Source of the DNA: Labyrinthula sp. Ha
Lineage: Eukaryota > Sar > Bigyra > Labyrinthulida > Labyrinthulaceae
Direction: 5' to 3'
Length of the DNA stretch: 64,000 nucleotides
NCBI GenBank assembly: GCA_015227615.1
Contig: JAALGZ010000007.1
Span: 1,364,001-1,428,000, forward strand
This document shows positions 32,754 to 43,890 of the stretch, in pieces; within the stretch, counting starts at the first letter, position 1; every line of letters begins with the position of its first letter. Made by a program: the position numbers and the translations under genes. The notes under the pieces were generated by a model. It ran no database searches. It was given only the letters and a program-made list of their open reading frames with translations, and was not told the origin of the DNA.

Positions 32754-33527
32754 ATGGTTTCTGAATTTCGACCTTGCATTGATATCCACAAAGGAAAAGT
32801 AAAGCAGATCATTGGATCAAGTTTGGAGAAAGATCTAGTTACTAATTTTGAGAGTGAGAAAAGAGCAGAAGAATATGCAGAACTTTATAAGAAAGATGGT
32901 TTATTCGGTGGCCATGTAATTTTACTTGGAAGGGACATAGAAACTAAAGAAGCCGGTCTAAGTGCATTGAAAAAATTTCCTAATGGTCTTCAAATTGGAG
33001 GAGGTGTTAATTTAGATAATGCAAAAGAGTACATAGAAGCTGGAGCAAGGCAAGTTATTGTAACTTCATTCGTTTTTACTGATGGGAAATTAGATCTCCA
33101 AAAATTAAGAGCGCTCTCTAACCTTGTAGGCAAACAAAAACTTGTTCTTGATTTAAGTTGTAGGAAAAAGCAAGAAAATAGCGGTTATTTTGTAGTTCAA
33201 AATCGGTGGAAAGATTTTACAGATTTAGCACTAACGCCCCAAGCAGTCAAGTCATTAGAAAATTATTGCGCAGAGTTTCTTGTTCATGGAGTCGAAGTGG
33301 AAGGAAAACGATGTGGCGTTCTGGGAGATCTAATAACGTTTTTGGCTGAGACTTGTTCTATACCCGTAACTTATGCTGGAGGTGTTCGGAACTTAGAGGA
33401 TATGCAAACCGTACACCAATTATCTAAAGGAAGGGTAAACGTTTCTGTAGGAAGTGCACTTGACATCTTTGGAGGGGATTTGAAGTATGAAGAGGCTGTA
33501 AGCTGGTCCAAGAAACAGCTTGAATAA
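32754..33527 (+). CDS. HIS6: HisA: phosphoribosylformimino-5-aminoimidazole carboxamide ribotide isomerase
   Basis: 257 aa, single exon, ATG 32754; yeast His6 is about the same length. It catalyses the fourth step of histidine biosynthesis, the Amadori isomerisation of ProFAR to PRFAR, using a TIM barrel. Visible motifs: RPCIDIHKGKVKQI with catalytic-type D10, the phosphate-binding IGGGV near residues 81-85, the second catalytic strand LVLDLSC, and the second phosphate-binding loop TYAGGVR. The eukaryotic-type spacing and lack of HisF-like features favour HisA. The presence of the gene implies the organism makes histidine. Convergent with the Roco gene (196 bp between stops). Confidence 0.93.
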   Translation: MVSEFRPCIDIHKGKVKQIIGSSLEKDLVTNFESEKRAEEYAELYKKDGLFGGHVILLGRDIETKEAGLSALKKFPNGLQIGGGVNLDNAKEYIEAGARQVIVTSFVFTDGKLDLQKLRALSNLVGKQKLVLDLSCRKKQENSGYFVVQNRWKDFTDLALTPQAVKSLENYCAEFLVHGVEVEGKRCGVLGDLITFLAETCSIPVTYAGGVRNLEDMQTVHQLSKGRVNVSVGSALDIFGGDLKYEEAVSWSKKQLE

Positions 33528-33723
33528 TTGCTCCTCTGCCTTTTCCTTTTTGGTTCTGGAATATCTTACACGGGAAAAGTTTCGATTTTAGAAGCACAGG
33601 TTCAGAATAGTGAATTGGTTGACTGTTAATACCGGCCATCTAATGTTAAATCAAGTTTCGAACGAAATGGAGAAAGAAAAAAGGTACATAAGAAACATTT
33701 TATTATACTCTGAAAGAATTCTT

Positions 33724-36658
33724 TTACAAGGCAGCCAAAAAGTCTTCAAGAGCTAGTCCATCTGCGGAAAGTTTTGACTCTCGTGTTACACGCGCCTCTT
33801 CCCAAATAGAATTTTTAGACTGAGCAGCATCTTCTAAACTCAACTTATTTCCCTCTAAGAAAACGTACTCCTCCCATTTAAGATCTTGTGACATAGTATC
33901 AGCGTTGATTTTGAGAATTATGGAACTTACTGCTCTAACATGCCGGCCTACATCACTTACGTTTTCAAATCCAACATAAATCTTTCCTAGGGTTAGAGTG
34001 TCTTTGATTGGGTCATCTTTCAACCTCAATGAAAAACAAAACGATGCATCCTTAGACACATTGATCTTAGCATACCTCTCGCTCAACTCAAGTTTTATTT
34101 CTTTTCTTACCAACTCATCGAGCCCAAGACAATATTGTAAGCCAAGAGTGACAAGCCTTTGAAAAGTTCCGAAAGGCATAAATGGAGTAAAGTCATATAC
34201 GTAGAAAGACTCCATGTACAAAAAATGTTCTTTATTTTCATCTAACAAACTTGGGACTAGATATAAACTCTCCCCGTCTTTTTCAAAACTGGATGCAAGC
34301 ATTGTCCTCTGCATAAGATCAATTAAGAATTCAGTGAAGTCAGTGTTTGAAGAACCTTGTTGATCCCAGTAAAACTTAAACATGTCGATGCTCACAATCC
34401 CTTCTTCTTTCATCTGTCGATAATCCTGTTTTAAGCCAGCTGTTGAAACAATGTCTAAAAACTCCTCGGAGTCTACATGCAATTCTTTATCCTTAATTAC
34501 TTGTCCAAGTTTATCTATCAACCATTGCGGTTCTAGGATAATTGTTTGCCTTAACGCAGTTGTAGAATTAAAATATATCATTGCCCCAACACGGTTCATG
34601 AAGTTTAAAAATTCTTCTTTTTCTTTAAGTTTGAACTTTAAGTTATTCTCTTCAAGGAGTTCCTCAAATTCTTTAAAACTACAAGTTTGCAGTTTTTGTG
34701 ATTGAAGTAGTTCCAAAGCTTGAATCCATTTTACGGATACTAATTGGTTTATAAACTCCGAATCCTGTGCACAAGTCTCTATCTTCTGACGGAGTGTTTT
34801 TACACCTTTCCCATTCTTATTATCTAATGGAAAATACGATAAATTTCCTTCTGGGATGCATATATTATATTCATCCAATTTGAAGCGTTCCCTTAAAATC
34901 AACTCAATTTGACCTAAGTCATCGGATTTGATTTGATCCAAAAATGTGCCCACTAAGAAGATTGGTGCCGCTCTAGAATGTAACCGGCAAGAGTTTAACC
35001 AAAAATGTAGGTACGCAACTGTTTCTTCAGTTTTTTCTAGAATACTTTTTAAGCTAAACACTGCTAAGTATATCCCATAATTTGTAAGAAAAAGATGATG
35101 CAGAGTGTAAAACACTTTCTGACCACCAAAGTCAAAAATAGTAAAATTTATTCCTGGGCCTGCTTTCGATTGCTTTGCAGCAACTATCAGTTTCTCATCA
35201 AACTTCTTAAACACATCAGAAAAAATTACTTCTGAAGGTTTCTCATCATTTTTTCCTGTCTCTTCTTTCACCGGCTTTTTAACAGGGGGCTTTGTAACTG
35301 ATTCCGGTTTTTTCACAGTATCTTTTGTAGGTTTCTTAGTTTGAGCAATTTTGCCCAGTTCATCTCCAGCTATATTAACCAAGAGTTCCCCAAGAAATCC
35401 AGTTTCCTCTGTTTCAGTAACCTCTCCCCACCCAAGTGCTTGAACCTTTGTTTTAATTTGAGTGATCGAAGCTCCTATTGTAGAATCAATTTCTGGTTGA
35501 AATTGTTTACCAAGTAGACTATTCACTGTAGCTGTTTTACCTAAAGTTAAAAGAAACATTGTGCATACCGGTTCTACCCATACCAACAACCATTAGCTTA
35601 GCACGTCGCCAAGGCCCTTTAGCAGCATTTAGAGCTTTTTGTAATGCTTTTCTTGGTTCTTCAATATTTCGTACTATAATATCTTTTAATTTAGCTTCAA
35701 ACTCATCGGAATCTACATCTGTCTCATCCACATTTAGTCCAATCAGCCCTGTATTCCAGGTTTCTAGTTTTTCCAATATTACATCTGCTCCATCTTCAGT
35801 TATAATGTTGTCTCCGATATCAAGAAAACTTAAAGCAAAATTAAACTCCAATACTTCTGCAAGTATTTTACAAGCTTCATCGTCAATTTCATTGTCTCTT
35901 AGATTCAAATACCGCAGAACTGTATTTTTTTTCAACGTCTCACCTAACTGTTCTAAACCCGCGTTTGTAATTTCACAAGATTCAAGACTAAGAACTTTCA
36001 GTGATCTGCTTTTGCTAAGAATATTTTTCAGAAATGGTACACTTTCTGGTCCGAGCATATTATTTTTTCGAAGTACCAATGAAGAAAGTTTCTCATGGTT
36101 TGCAAGTGAACTCGAAAAATGTCCAAGGGTCTTTGGTGTTAGAGAGTTATTTGATATTTGGAGATGTGATAAATTTCTCAAATTCTTAATAACCACATCA
36201 AGTGCTTTACAAAATTGTTCCGTCTTTCCCAAGTTGTTATTATGAAATGTAAGACTGGTTAGGTTTGACAGAGAGCTTGAATTTTTAAGTTGGAGTATAG
36301 TTGAGGATTGAATAAATGACTGGTATAGCCCAATGACATCATTATGAACTCCGTTTGAAATGAAGGCATAAACAAAACTTTGCTCATCTGTGTAGACCTT
36401 TTGCTTCAGCTCAATTTTCCCAATTAAAGAAAGAGATTGTAGTATTTGCTCTTGGATGCGCTCAATGTCAGAGTTGAAAGCAAAAGGTATTGAGTCTTGT
36501 GTCCTGCCATAAAAATCTAATACCTTTATGCGATTCCTAAGCCCTGGGGCGTGCATAAACATAGCTGTGCCGCGAACAGTTGGGTATTCTCTTGTGTTTG
36601 CCTGATTTGTCTTCTTGCCTTCGGGACTTTTTTGAGCCAAGTTTCCCCAAAATTTCAT
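33724..36658 (-). CDS. LRR-Roc-COR (Roco family) GTPase, two exons
   Basis: Exons 36658-35569 and 35540-33724 give 968 aa. Residues ~130-335 are leucine-rich repeats of ribonuclease-inhibitor type (LSHLQISNNSLT, LRYLNLRDNEIDD, LSFLDIGDNIITED). The Roc GTPase follows: P-loop G359-MGRT-GKT ending T366, STIG at 383-386 (switch I), DFGGQ at 500-504 (switch II) and GTFLDQ at 561-566 in place of NKxD, as usual in Roco proteins. A COR-like region occupies ~600-900. No kinase or other C-terminal domain. A Lys/Pro-rich linker (~432-466) between switch I and II enlarges the Roc domain. The intron splits the codon of the P-loop glycine G364. Roco proteins act as dimerisation-regulated GTPases in signalling; the partner is unknown. 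Confidence 0.92.
35541..35568 (-). other. 28-nt intron of the Roco gene
   Basis: GTATGC...TTTAG on the minus strand, 28 nt, phase 1. Splicing joins VVGMGRTG to KTATVNSLLG and creates the P-loop GxxxxGKT; without splicing the frame ends within a few codons. Confidence 0.93.
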
Positions 36659-36814
36659 ATTTCCATGTAATAATAATTTTACTAATTTATGTTATTATTT
36701 TTTTCCATGGAAATTTGGAATTCGTGTTATGCATGTACACTAAAAGTTCCAGTTTTCGAGTCAGCTTTTTAGTTCTTACAACGAAACATTATTACTAAAC
36801 TAAAAATACATAAA
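36659..36814. other. 156-bp spacer between tandem minus-strand genes
   Basis: This short AT-rich gap must hold both the polycystin 3' UTR and the Roco promoter. No distinct motif identified. Confidence 0.4.
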
Positions 36815-38813
36815 CTATGATTCTGTGTCCCATAGAAACTCTAGTAATGTTGACAAAAACCACGGCTCAAAGCTAACTGTGTCATTGTCGTTCGCCCGCA
36901 AAAGATCTAACAGTTCTTCTGGTGATAACAGCAAAGGCTTTGGCTCACGTGGTTCTGAAAGCACAAAGTCTAACTTGTTCTCTTGTGGTTCAAAAATTTC
37001 TGCTTCATGCTCTTCATTTTTTAGTATAGATAAGGTACGTTTTAGGAACATCCTCGACTTGATAATTCTCGCCACTAGCTTGAATACCTTTGCTTGCTTT
37101 ATTGGTGGAAGATGTTTTAACTTCTGTTCTTCTAGTCTCTCCTTTTCACTAGTTATAGTATCAAAGGCACCTACAACAATCGCAAGAAAAAAATTAAGTA
37201 GAATGAGTCCATTTACTGTAAGCACGGTATATAGAAAAATCATAGTAAAATGACTTGTCTCAGAAGCATGAGTTGAAAATCTATTTAAGTTATTTGAATA
37301 CAACTGTTCTTCAACAAACAGGGAATCTGTATCATATAAACCAAGATTCATCTCAAAAACTGTAAACAAAGCTTCAGGAATGTTTCTCCAGTTGACATAA
37401 CTTTGTCCAAACAGAAACATTCCAGTCAGTGCAAAACCAAAAGAGAATGCAAAATATATTGGCATAAAGGAAAGAATCTCTGGGAGAGCTCTTAGTAAAG
37501 ATTTTACCAATATTTCGCCCCTAATTGAGACCCTAAAGAAGTTGACACTGCGAATAGTATACAAAATCATTTCCACGAACAAAATTCTCTGTTTTGATTC
37601 CTTCCAAACAGCCAAAGATCGAAAGTTAATGGAAAAGTTCTTTTCCCCCAACTCAGTTCGAACATCATGTCCTGAGTGATGCAGATCCTCCAAAAGCTTT
37701 CTCGTATCGTCTTGGACAAAGTATAACCAATTTGCTATGAGAACCACATGAACAAATAAATGAAAAATTCTTATTGCTCGATGATATTTAATAATTTTTA
37801 GGTTCAGTTTCCCTATTCTATAAAGATTAACGCTGTGTAAGACAATAGGAATAAGAACCGCAATCCATATAATCTCGAAAGCAAACCTTATCTTATTTTG
37901 AACAAAGTTAAAATTATAAGGGTCAACTCTTAGGATAGAAAGAGAATTTCTGTTTGAAACTGAACCTTCAGCATAAAAGCTTGTTCTAAACTCCATTGCC
38001 CCAAAAAACCTTGTGTTAGTATTGAAGAAACCGAGTTCAATTTCTATATCTCTTGTTGCTGGATTTATCCAAGACATATTTTTCAACTCTTCTAAAAGTA
38101 GAACCTGACTATCGTATAAATCTGCGCCATAGAAAAACTGAATCTAAACTTCAAAGTAAAGTTAAGTATTTACCACATATTCCTCAGAGGTTAAGTTATA
38201 AGGGTAGTTTTTCAAATCACTAGGTATGGGTACTGCTTCTGCTTCCTAACATAAAGAAACAAAAAATAATTACCTTAACATTTCCCAAACAAACACTCCA
38301 AATCTCTTCTAAGTGAGAGTCATAGCAGTATCTCCCTTCTTCAGTAGCTTGTGTTTGTCTCAACCTGATTCCTCCTAGTAGAAGATTTGAGTTTTTTATC
38401 AAGTAGGCATTTTGAAGCTCAGATTCTGGAGAGAAAAGCTGCTTGAAGATAACTTCATCGAACCATTCCCACCAGTCTGCTGTTGTCTCAATATCCCGAT
38501 ATCCTATTCCAGAATCTGTTTGCTGCTGGATGAACGTACTTGATAAAGCAGTATCTATTCTGTTTGTAGTTCTAGTGTCTAAGATTATATAGTTTGTGCT
38601 AGCAAAGAATATAAAGGAGGTGAAAAATGGGATAAGTGCATGCCAGCGCTTGATAAGTTTATAAACTTCTTCTACTCTTTCTATGAGAACTTCAAGAGTT
38701 TTTTGGGCATGCTTTCTTACATAGGGTTTTTGCACTTTATTTTTTGGTGTGTATGAGGTAGAAGAAACATCATCAATGGATGAAAGAGATTTCTTTTTAT
38801 CTTCTAGAGACAT
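36815..38813 (-). CDS. Polycystin (PKD2/TRPP-like) cation channel, three exons
   Basis: Exons 38813-38274, 38245-38174 and 38143-36815 give 646 aa. Exon 1 holds the cytosolic N-terminus, S1 (about residues 62-82) and the start of the large extracellular polycystin (TOP) domain with GGIRLRQ. Exons 2-3 complete it, with the family motif NMSWINPATRDIEIE and FFGAMEF. S2-S5 follow at about 289-311, 325-347, 391-409 and 426-450; the pore helix and filter read MNLGLYD (471-475 LGLYD, against LGDFD in human PKD2) and S6 spans ~503-531. The tail is acidic with no obvious EF hand. TRPP channels conduct Ca2+ and monovalent cations in cilia or endomembranes. Only splicing of two 28-30 nt introns makes the extracellular domain continuous. 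Confidence 0.92.
38144..38173 (-). other. 30-nt intron 2 of the polycystin gene
   Basis: GTAAAT...TTTAG, 30 nt, phase 0, with an in-frame TAA. Joins LTSEEYV to IQFFYGADLYDSQVL. Confidence 0.88.
38246..38273 (-). other. 28-nt intron 1 of the polycystin gene
   Basis: GTAATT...GTTAG, 28 nt, phase 0, preceded by AAG. Joins VCLGNVK to EAEAVPIPSDLK. Confidence 0.88.
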
Positions 38814-41800
38814 TTACCTGTATTTATCTGAAGTTTGGGTTTACACGAGAATTTGTGTGTTTTGGATCATCTTCTCTGCAACTAATTTCGTCGTATTTGA
38901 GACGTAACAATTCTTGTGCAACGTACTATAACCACATGAACTACGTACTTGAACTATTAACCATCACAAGAAATGCGAATATTTAACTAAGCACATGTTT
39001 TACGAATCGGGATAAAGCTAGAAGAGAAATATAGAACTTAAATAAGAGAAGTAGACACAGATTGAAGTAGAAAGTATTGTAATATGTCTTGATAATAGAA
39101 AAGTTGATGCAACTGTGATGATGCTACTTATAACTTTGAGCAGCGCTAAACTCCAAGCTTTTACCTATAACATTTGATTGTCTTAGGAACCGTAACTAGG
39201 GTAGCGTTTAGGAACCAGAATGTTACCTATGAAATCTGCGTGTTTAGAACTTTACTCTATCTTTTACTGTATCCAGTTTGTATTAATTTAATAATGATAA
39301 AGGTGGGAGTCAAATGCTACATTTGGAGCCCGGCCATGCGTTTATCTAAGGAATCAAACTCGATTCATCGCTTGCAAGGGAATCTTTTCTGCTTGTGGTC
39401 CAACTTTCGCTTAACTAAATTGGGATGATGGAATTATGATACACTATTGGCGTGATCGTAATAGTTTTTTTCGATTTACTCATTCTTTGCTGGTTATCCC
39501 TCAAAATATGGTTTTCCAAATCTTACGCCTACATCGAATTGAAATTATCAAATCACGCCACAAAATATGGATAGGATTGGGATATTGAGAAAAATTGTAT
39601 CTAGAACTCCAAATAGAAAAGAAAAAGGTCCAGGACTCGTTACTGACGTGGCTGAGATGACGGATTCACGGTTCTTGAGTTCCCTGTTTCTGTTCAATAT
39701 ATTGTACATATAATCGCAGTTTAAAAAATAATCTAGATGCTCTATCTACACTTCATTCTATAGGAAGCTGATGAAGCTTGAAACTACTTGAACTACAGCT
39801 AGCATGTGTATCAAAGGATTTTTCAAGCGTTCCAGCTTAATTCCGTACGGTTTCAGGTACGATATCTCCATTTCCTCGTTATGGAGTATTGTTGAGGATT
39901 TTGCCCCGCAGTGTTAGGTTAGGAAGACATTTATATGGAGGGTGAAAACCTCTTTCCGGCTCATGAACAGCCAAGGATTAAAAAAGTAAATAGTATTTCA
40001 GACGTATTCGATCATTTATTTTGGCGGTGGGTTATGAGAAAGTATTGTATAAGTTCCTGTGAGGTTCTTGCAAGCTTCAAGCTTTGCTTCATTGCTATTG
40101 ATTTCTGTGCAGCTCTCTTGTCATTTATTTTCTGTTCTTTCGTTATTTTCATAACGTTTATAGTGCTCACGGTTAATATATTTGCTTCTTTGATGTATTA
40201 GAGCAAAATTCTTGGATTTGATTAGAGAAAACCTAGATTAATATAATGAAGGACTTTGTTGGGTGCTTTATATATGTTTTTTCTGTGAAGGTAAATGATT
40301 CACCTTGATACTATGCTTTAGACATAATAAATGCTTCCACAATATACTTTTTTCTGGCAACCAGACCATTGGCCTTAGTAACGGTTTCAGTTGAGTCGAG
40401 CTATCCTCAGTACTCTTCATGACAGAAGAACAGTTGTTCTGATTTTCTCCTATTGCATTGATGTCAGTTTTAGGTTATAAGAGAGTTTGACACCTTTAAT
40501 ACTTCCTAGGGTAATATCGCTTTTTAGAGAATAAATAATATTGCACAGCATGTGTGGTTGAACTGCAGTAAACTTTGCAACAACCTTTCTACTGTGTATG
40601 AGCGCTGTATCTTTGTAGTCTAGTCTCAAAACATGTTTACGAAGTATGTCCTTCTCTACATGTGGATGGCATTTTTAAAATCTTGAAGAGTATTTATATG
40701 CTGTTGCTCTTTTCCAGTGCATCGTACATAACCATTGAGAATATAGTTGCTCCAGGGTTTATCTTAGCTTTGACACATAAGATTCAATCTTTATTCAAAG
40801 CTCTACCTGCTTCTTTGGCCATTTTCGTAAAACAATTTGCTAAAATGTTATTATTTTGCTTGTGTATTTAGAGGCATTTATATAAACATTGCTTAGTTTG
40901 GGGAAACTGTTTATTTTAAAGACCCTGTTTTTTAACACCAAGTCTGTATATACCATGGGCACCTGTTCTCGTAGTTAGGGTAACTTCTCGTTGGATGTTA
41001 GCCCTGAGGAGGCGCGAGAATCAATATTCGCTAATCCAATCGAAGTAGATATCAAATTTTGCGTTTTGGTGACTGGTAGCCGTTCTGCGGCTGCTTTAGG
41101 CCCACAGATACTCATAAGTTTTTACTCTCAAAATTTAAAATATTCTAAAAAGGCTAACAAATATTAAGAGTTTTCTAAGACTATGTTCGTATTTAATATA
41201 ACCTAACCCTACATAAATATATACTTGTCAAAATTGATAAGATGTCCCGCACATAATCTTACAATGAGGCAACACGTCAACTGTGAACTTTATTAGCTCA
41301 AGCTACCAGGAATATTATGGTTTACCACTAGAATACAACCTTCCATGGAGGCTGTCGCTAAAATACGCCTTAAAATTTTATTTATTTGTTCTATTATTTC
41401 TCTTGTATAATAATTACTATATTATAAAAATGAGAGAAGAGTGCCTGTTATCCACCCTTTGTGTACATAGTAAAGTTTTCCTTTTAAAAAACATTTTAGT
41501 AGAATAAGATACTTGTTCTACATATTTTAAAACTTAAAGTGAATCATGTCTTACCCAAAGCTATTATTTTCCATCATGTTCAGGATAATAAGTCCCCTTC
41601 TAGTCCCTATCTGGAACTTCATCTCAATAACCTCGCCTAGTTACAATGCTCTAAAAGGTCCATTGAAACTTTGATATTCATCACTACTGTAACGTCGAAT
41701 GTGATAATGCTCTCTGGTCACAACAGAGAAAAAACTATCATGCCTATTTGTAGCTCAAATGGGGCATGACGGTGCGTTAGTATGTCGAAAGCATCTAAAC

Positions 41801-43608
41801 GATACCTTTTAATGGTAATAATACATTCTGGAGGTGTCCTAAGAGTTATTCTTATTTTTTTGCTAAGGGTCTACTTGAATTTAACTATTTTACATACAGG
41901 ATTCCATGTTCGAGGCTGGTGTCAGGAGACTGGCTTTACTTTGCCCCTGATTTGCAAATTTATGTAATCAATCAACCAAAACTATAGTTTTTGACCTTGT
42001 AGGTTTTTACTTATAAACTTATGAGCTCCTTACAAAGCCAACATATTGTTGCTATTGAGTTAAAGCCAAGCTGTTAAAAATACAGGGTTTCCTCCCAGTT
42101 AATGTGTAAACCTATGCAGATACAGCTAAGGGATCGTACTAGATCTTTCCTATGTCAGAGATAAATTCATCATTGCTTAAGAGCCACTTCAGATTTTTGA
42201 GAAGCACCAGTTTTCAAAGTCAGCAAATTTGAAGTATTTTTCACTTTTTTAAATCCCCTAAGTATACAGAGCTTAGAGGAATATCAAAATAGTTTTAACA
42301 AATAAAAGCAAGGTTGCTGGGGGGGGTATATGACTCATTTTAAAGCTATCCTAGTAGATAATTTTTATTACAATTTCTCTTCTGTACAATTACAATCCTA
42401 ATTTTCTCATGTAATCATACCGTGCCATTTGCCATTGCATATCGATTTGAACCCCTCTTGGTCATCTAGATAAAATATCTACATAGTATTTTCTGCAGAT
42501 TTATGAGCTGATAGCCTCTTGCTGCTGATATACACCCCTAAACAAATATCTTATTACGATTCTATTGTCTAATAATTGGGCTTGAGGAAGTTTAAGTATT
42601 GCTTAAGGATTACCGAGCATCTCAGTGTGTAATTCTTCGAAATAGTTTTCCTAAAGACGAACCTTCTCTACTGTATGCCGTAAGCTGGGTTATGCATTTC
42701 CTTTGTTCTAGGGTCGTAATAGTTAAATGCTGTTGTTGTTGGCTAAGACATTAATTGGACCCATTGGCCTAACCTTGTCGCGGATGTTTCTACTACTAGT
42801 ACTACTATTATACCGTTACTCTATTGCTATGCTATGGTACAACTGTTTATTTACTGAATTGGTAAGAGCCAGTTGCACGGAGGAATCGATCTCTAGGTGT
42901 ATGATTTCTTGATTTCCCATTTTTTTGGGAGGTGGGCATTACTAGACAAAATAAAAGGCCGATATTATGTAAGAATAAAGAAACCAATCCGTTGGCGTCC
43001 AGATTGAAAGCTACAGAAGAACAAAAAGTGCCGCAAGTGAACCATGCTGTTTATTGGGACCAATATAGCATTTGCAAGTCGTTGGTCCATGTGCTGGATG
43101 GTTGTTATGTGCTATAGTTGTTGCCTGGTCTTGTCTTGCTAGATCCAATTGGAACGTATACACTTTTCCAGGTGAGGGATCTTCTAGTTGCAGGAAAGGT
43201 TGGGAGGCGGAGGAGTGAGGTGTGTTGTACTGTTTGCACCGGCTTATGAGGTTTTCATCGCTTGTTCAAGATTTTGTCATTTCTATTACTCTCTACTGGA
43301 AGTTTTGGTTGACCATTTTTGTTGTCTTTAGATGCTCGCTGTATATGATGTATATTCTTGTTCCCGATGTGTGTTCCATGAATAGTTCCTGCAGTTGCAT
43401 ATTGGTATCGTGTTTGTATCTCTGTTTTTAGGTCCTTTGCTTGCTACATCGTTATTCTTTCCTTGATTATGCAGTCCGCGTTTTTTTAGGAACTTCTTTT
43501 ATATATCTACCGCGTAACCTGTATATAGTGTATCATAGTTGGCTAAAATTAAAATACATTTGCCTCACAGCCTGACCGAAAATATCAGGGCACTGTCGGT
43601 TTGTGCCT
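38814..43608. other. Long gene-poor AT-rich region
   Basis: No recognised gene. The open frame 39935-40201 (+, 88 codons from an ATG, hydrophobic C-terminus) has no family resemblance. A tRNA-promoter-like B box occurs on the minus strand at 42444-42454 (GGGTTCAAATC) with an A-box-like stretch near 42501-42513. A run of eight G at about 42319-42327. Minus-strand DNA below 43608 may be the decayed continuation of the LINE relic. Confidence 0.4.
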
Positions 43609-43890
43609 TCACTTCGAAGATTTGCTGGGAAGTTTATCAGAGAGGAATATCACTACGCCCTCGGCTTTTGTTCTCGAATTTGGGAAGCCCCATTTCGTCT
43701 TAGCCGGAGATACTGTCAACCTTTCCTTGAGCTTTTCGTAACCACTGCGGTGGATTTCTTGTAGCGTTAAAATGTCAATTCTTTGTAAGAGAAGGAGTAA
43801 GTAGTTAATTTTAATAAAAGTGATACCATCAACGTTAGCGCAGACAAGAATGGTTCCTTGCTGTGATTGGTTGGCGACGCCTAAGACTCT
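43609..43890 (-). pseudogene. LINE APE-endonuclease N-terminal fragment
   Basis: A 93-codon stretch open on the minus strand without a start codon. It shows, in order, ILVCANVDGI (first strand with the Asn, 'sl.NvnGl'), RIDILTLQEIH (strand with the catalytic Glu, 'diiclQEtH'), WGFPNS and AEGVVIFLSD ('s.GVaill'). This is the N-terminal half of the endonuclease of a LINE, complementary to the C-terminal half kept in the 8842-9177 relic. Downstream parts are too decayed to follow. Composition is less AT-rich than the flanks. Confidence 0.68.

Noticed and set aside
32682-32789. Longer hydrolase start at ATG 32789
   Set aside because: It would overlap the HisA coding start in antisense and adds 36 residues with no family resemblance.
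38220-38245. Separate 197-aa protein ending in the first polycystin intron region
   Set aside because: The last 17 residues are intron translation; splicing joins it to the channel.
39935-40201. 88-aa membrane protein
   Set aside because: ATG start and hydrophobic tail only; AT-rich DNA gives such frames by chance and there is no family motif or intron signal.
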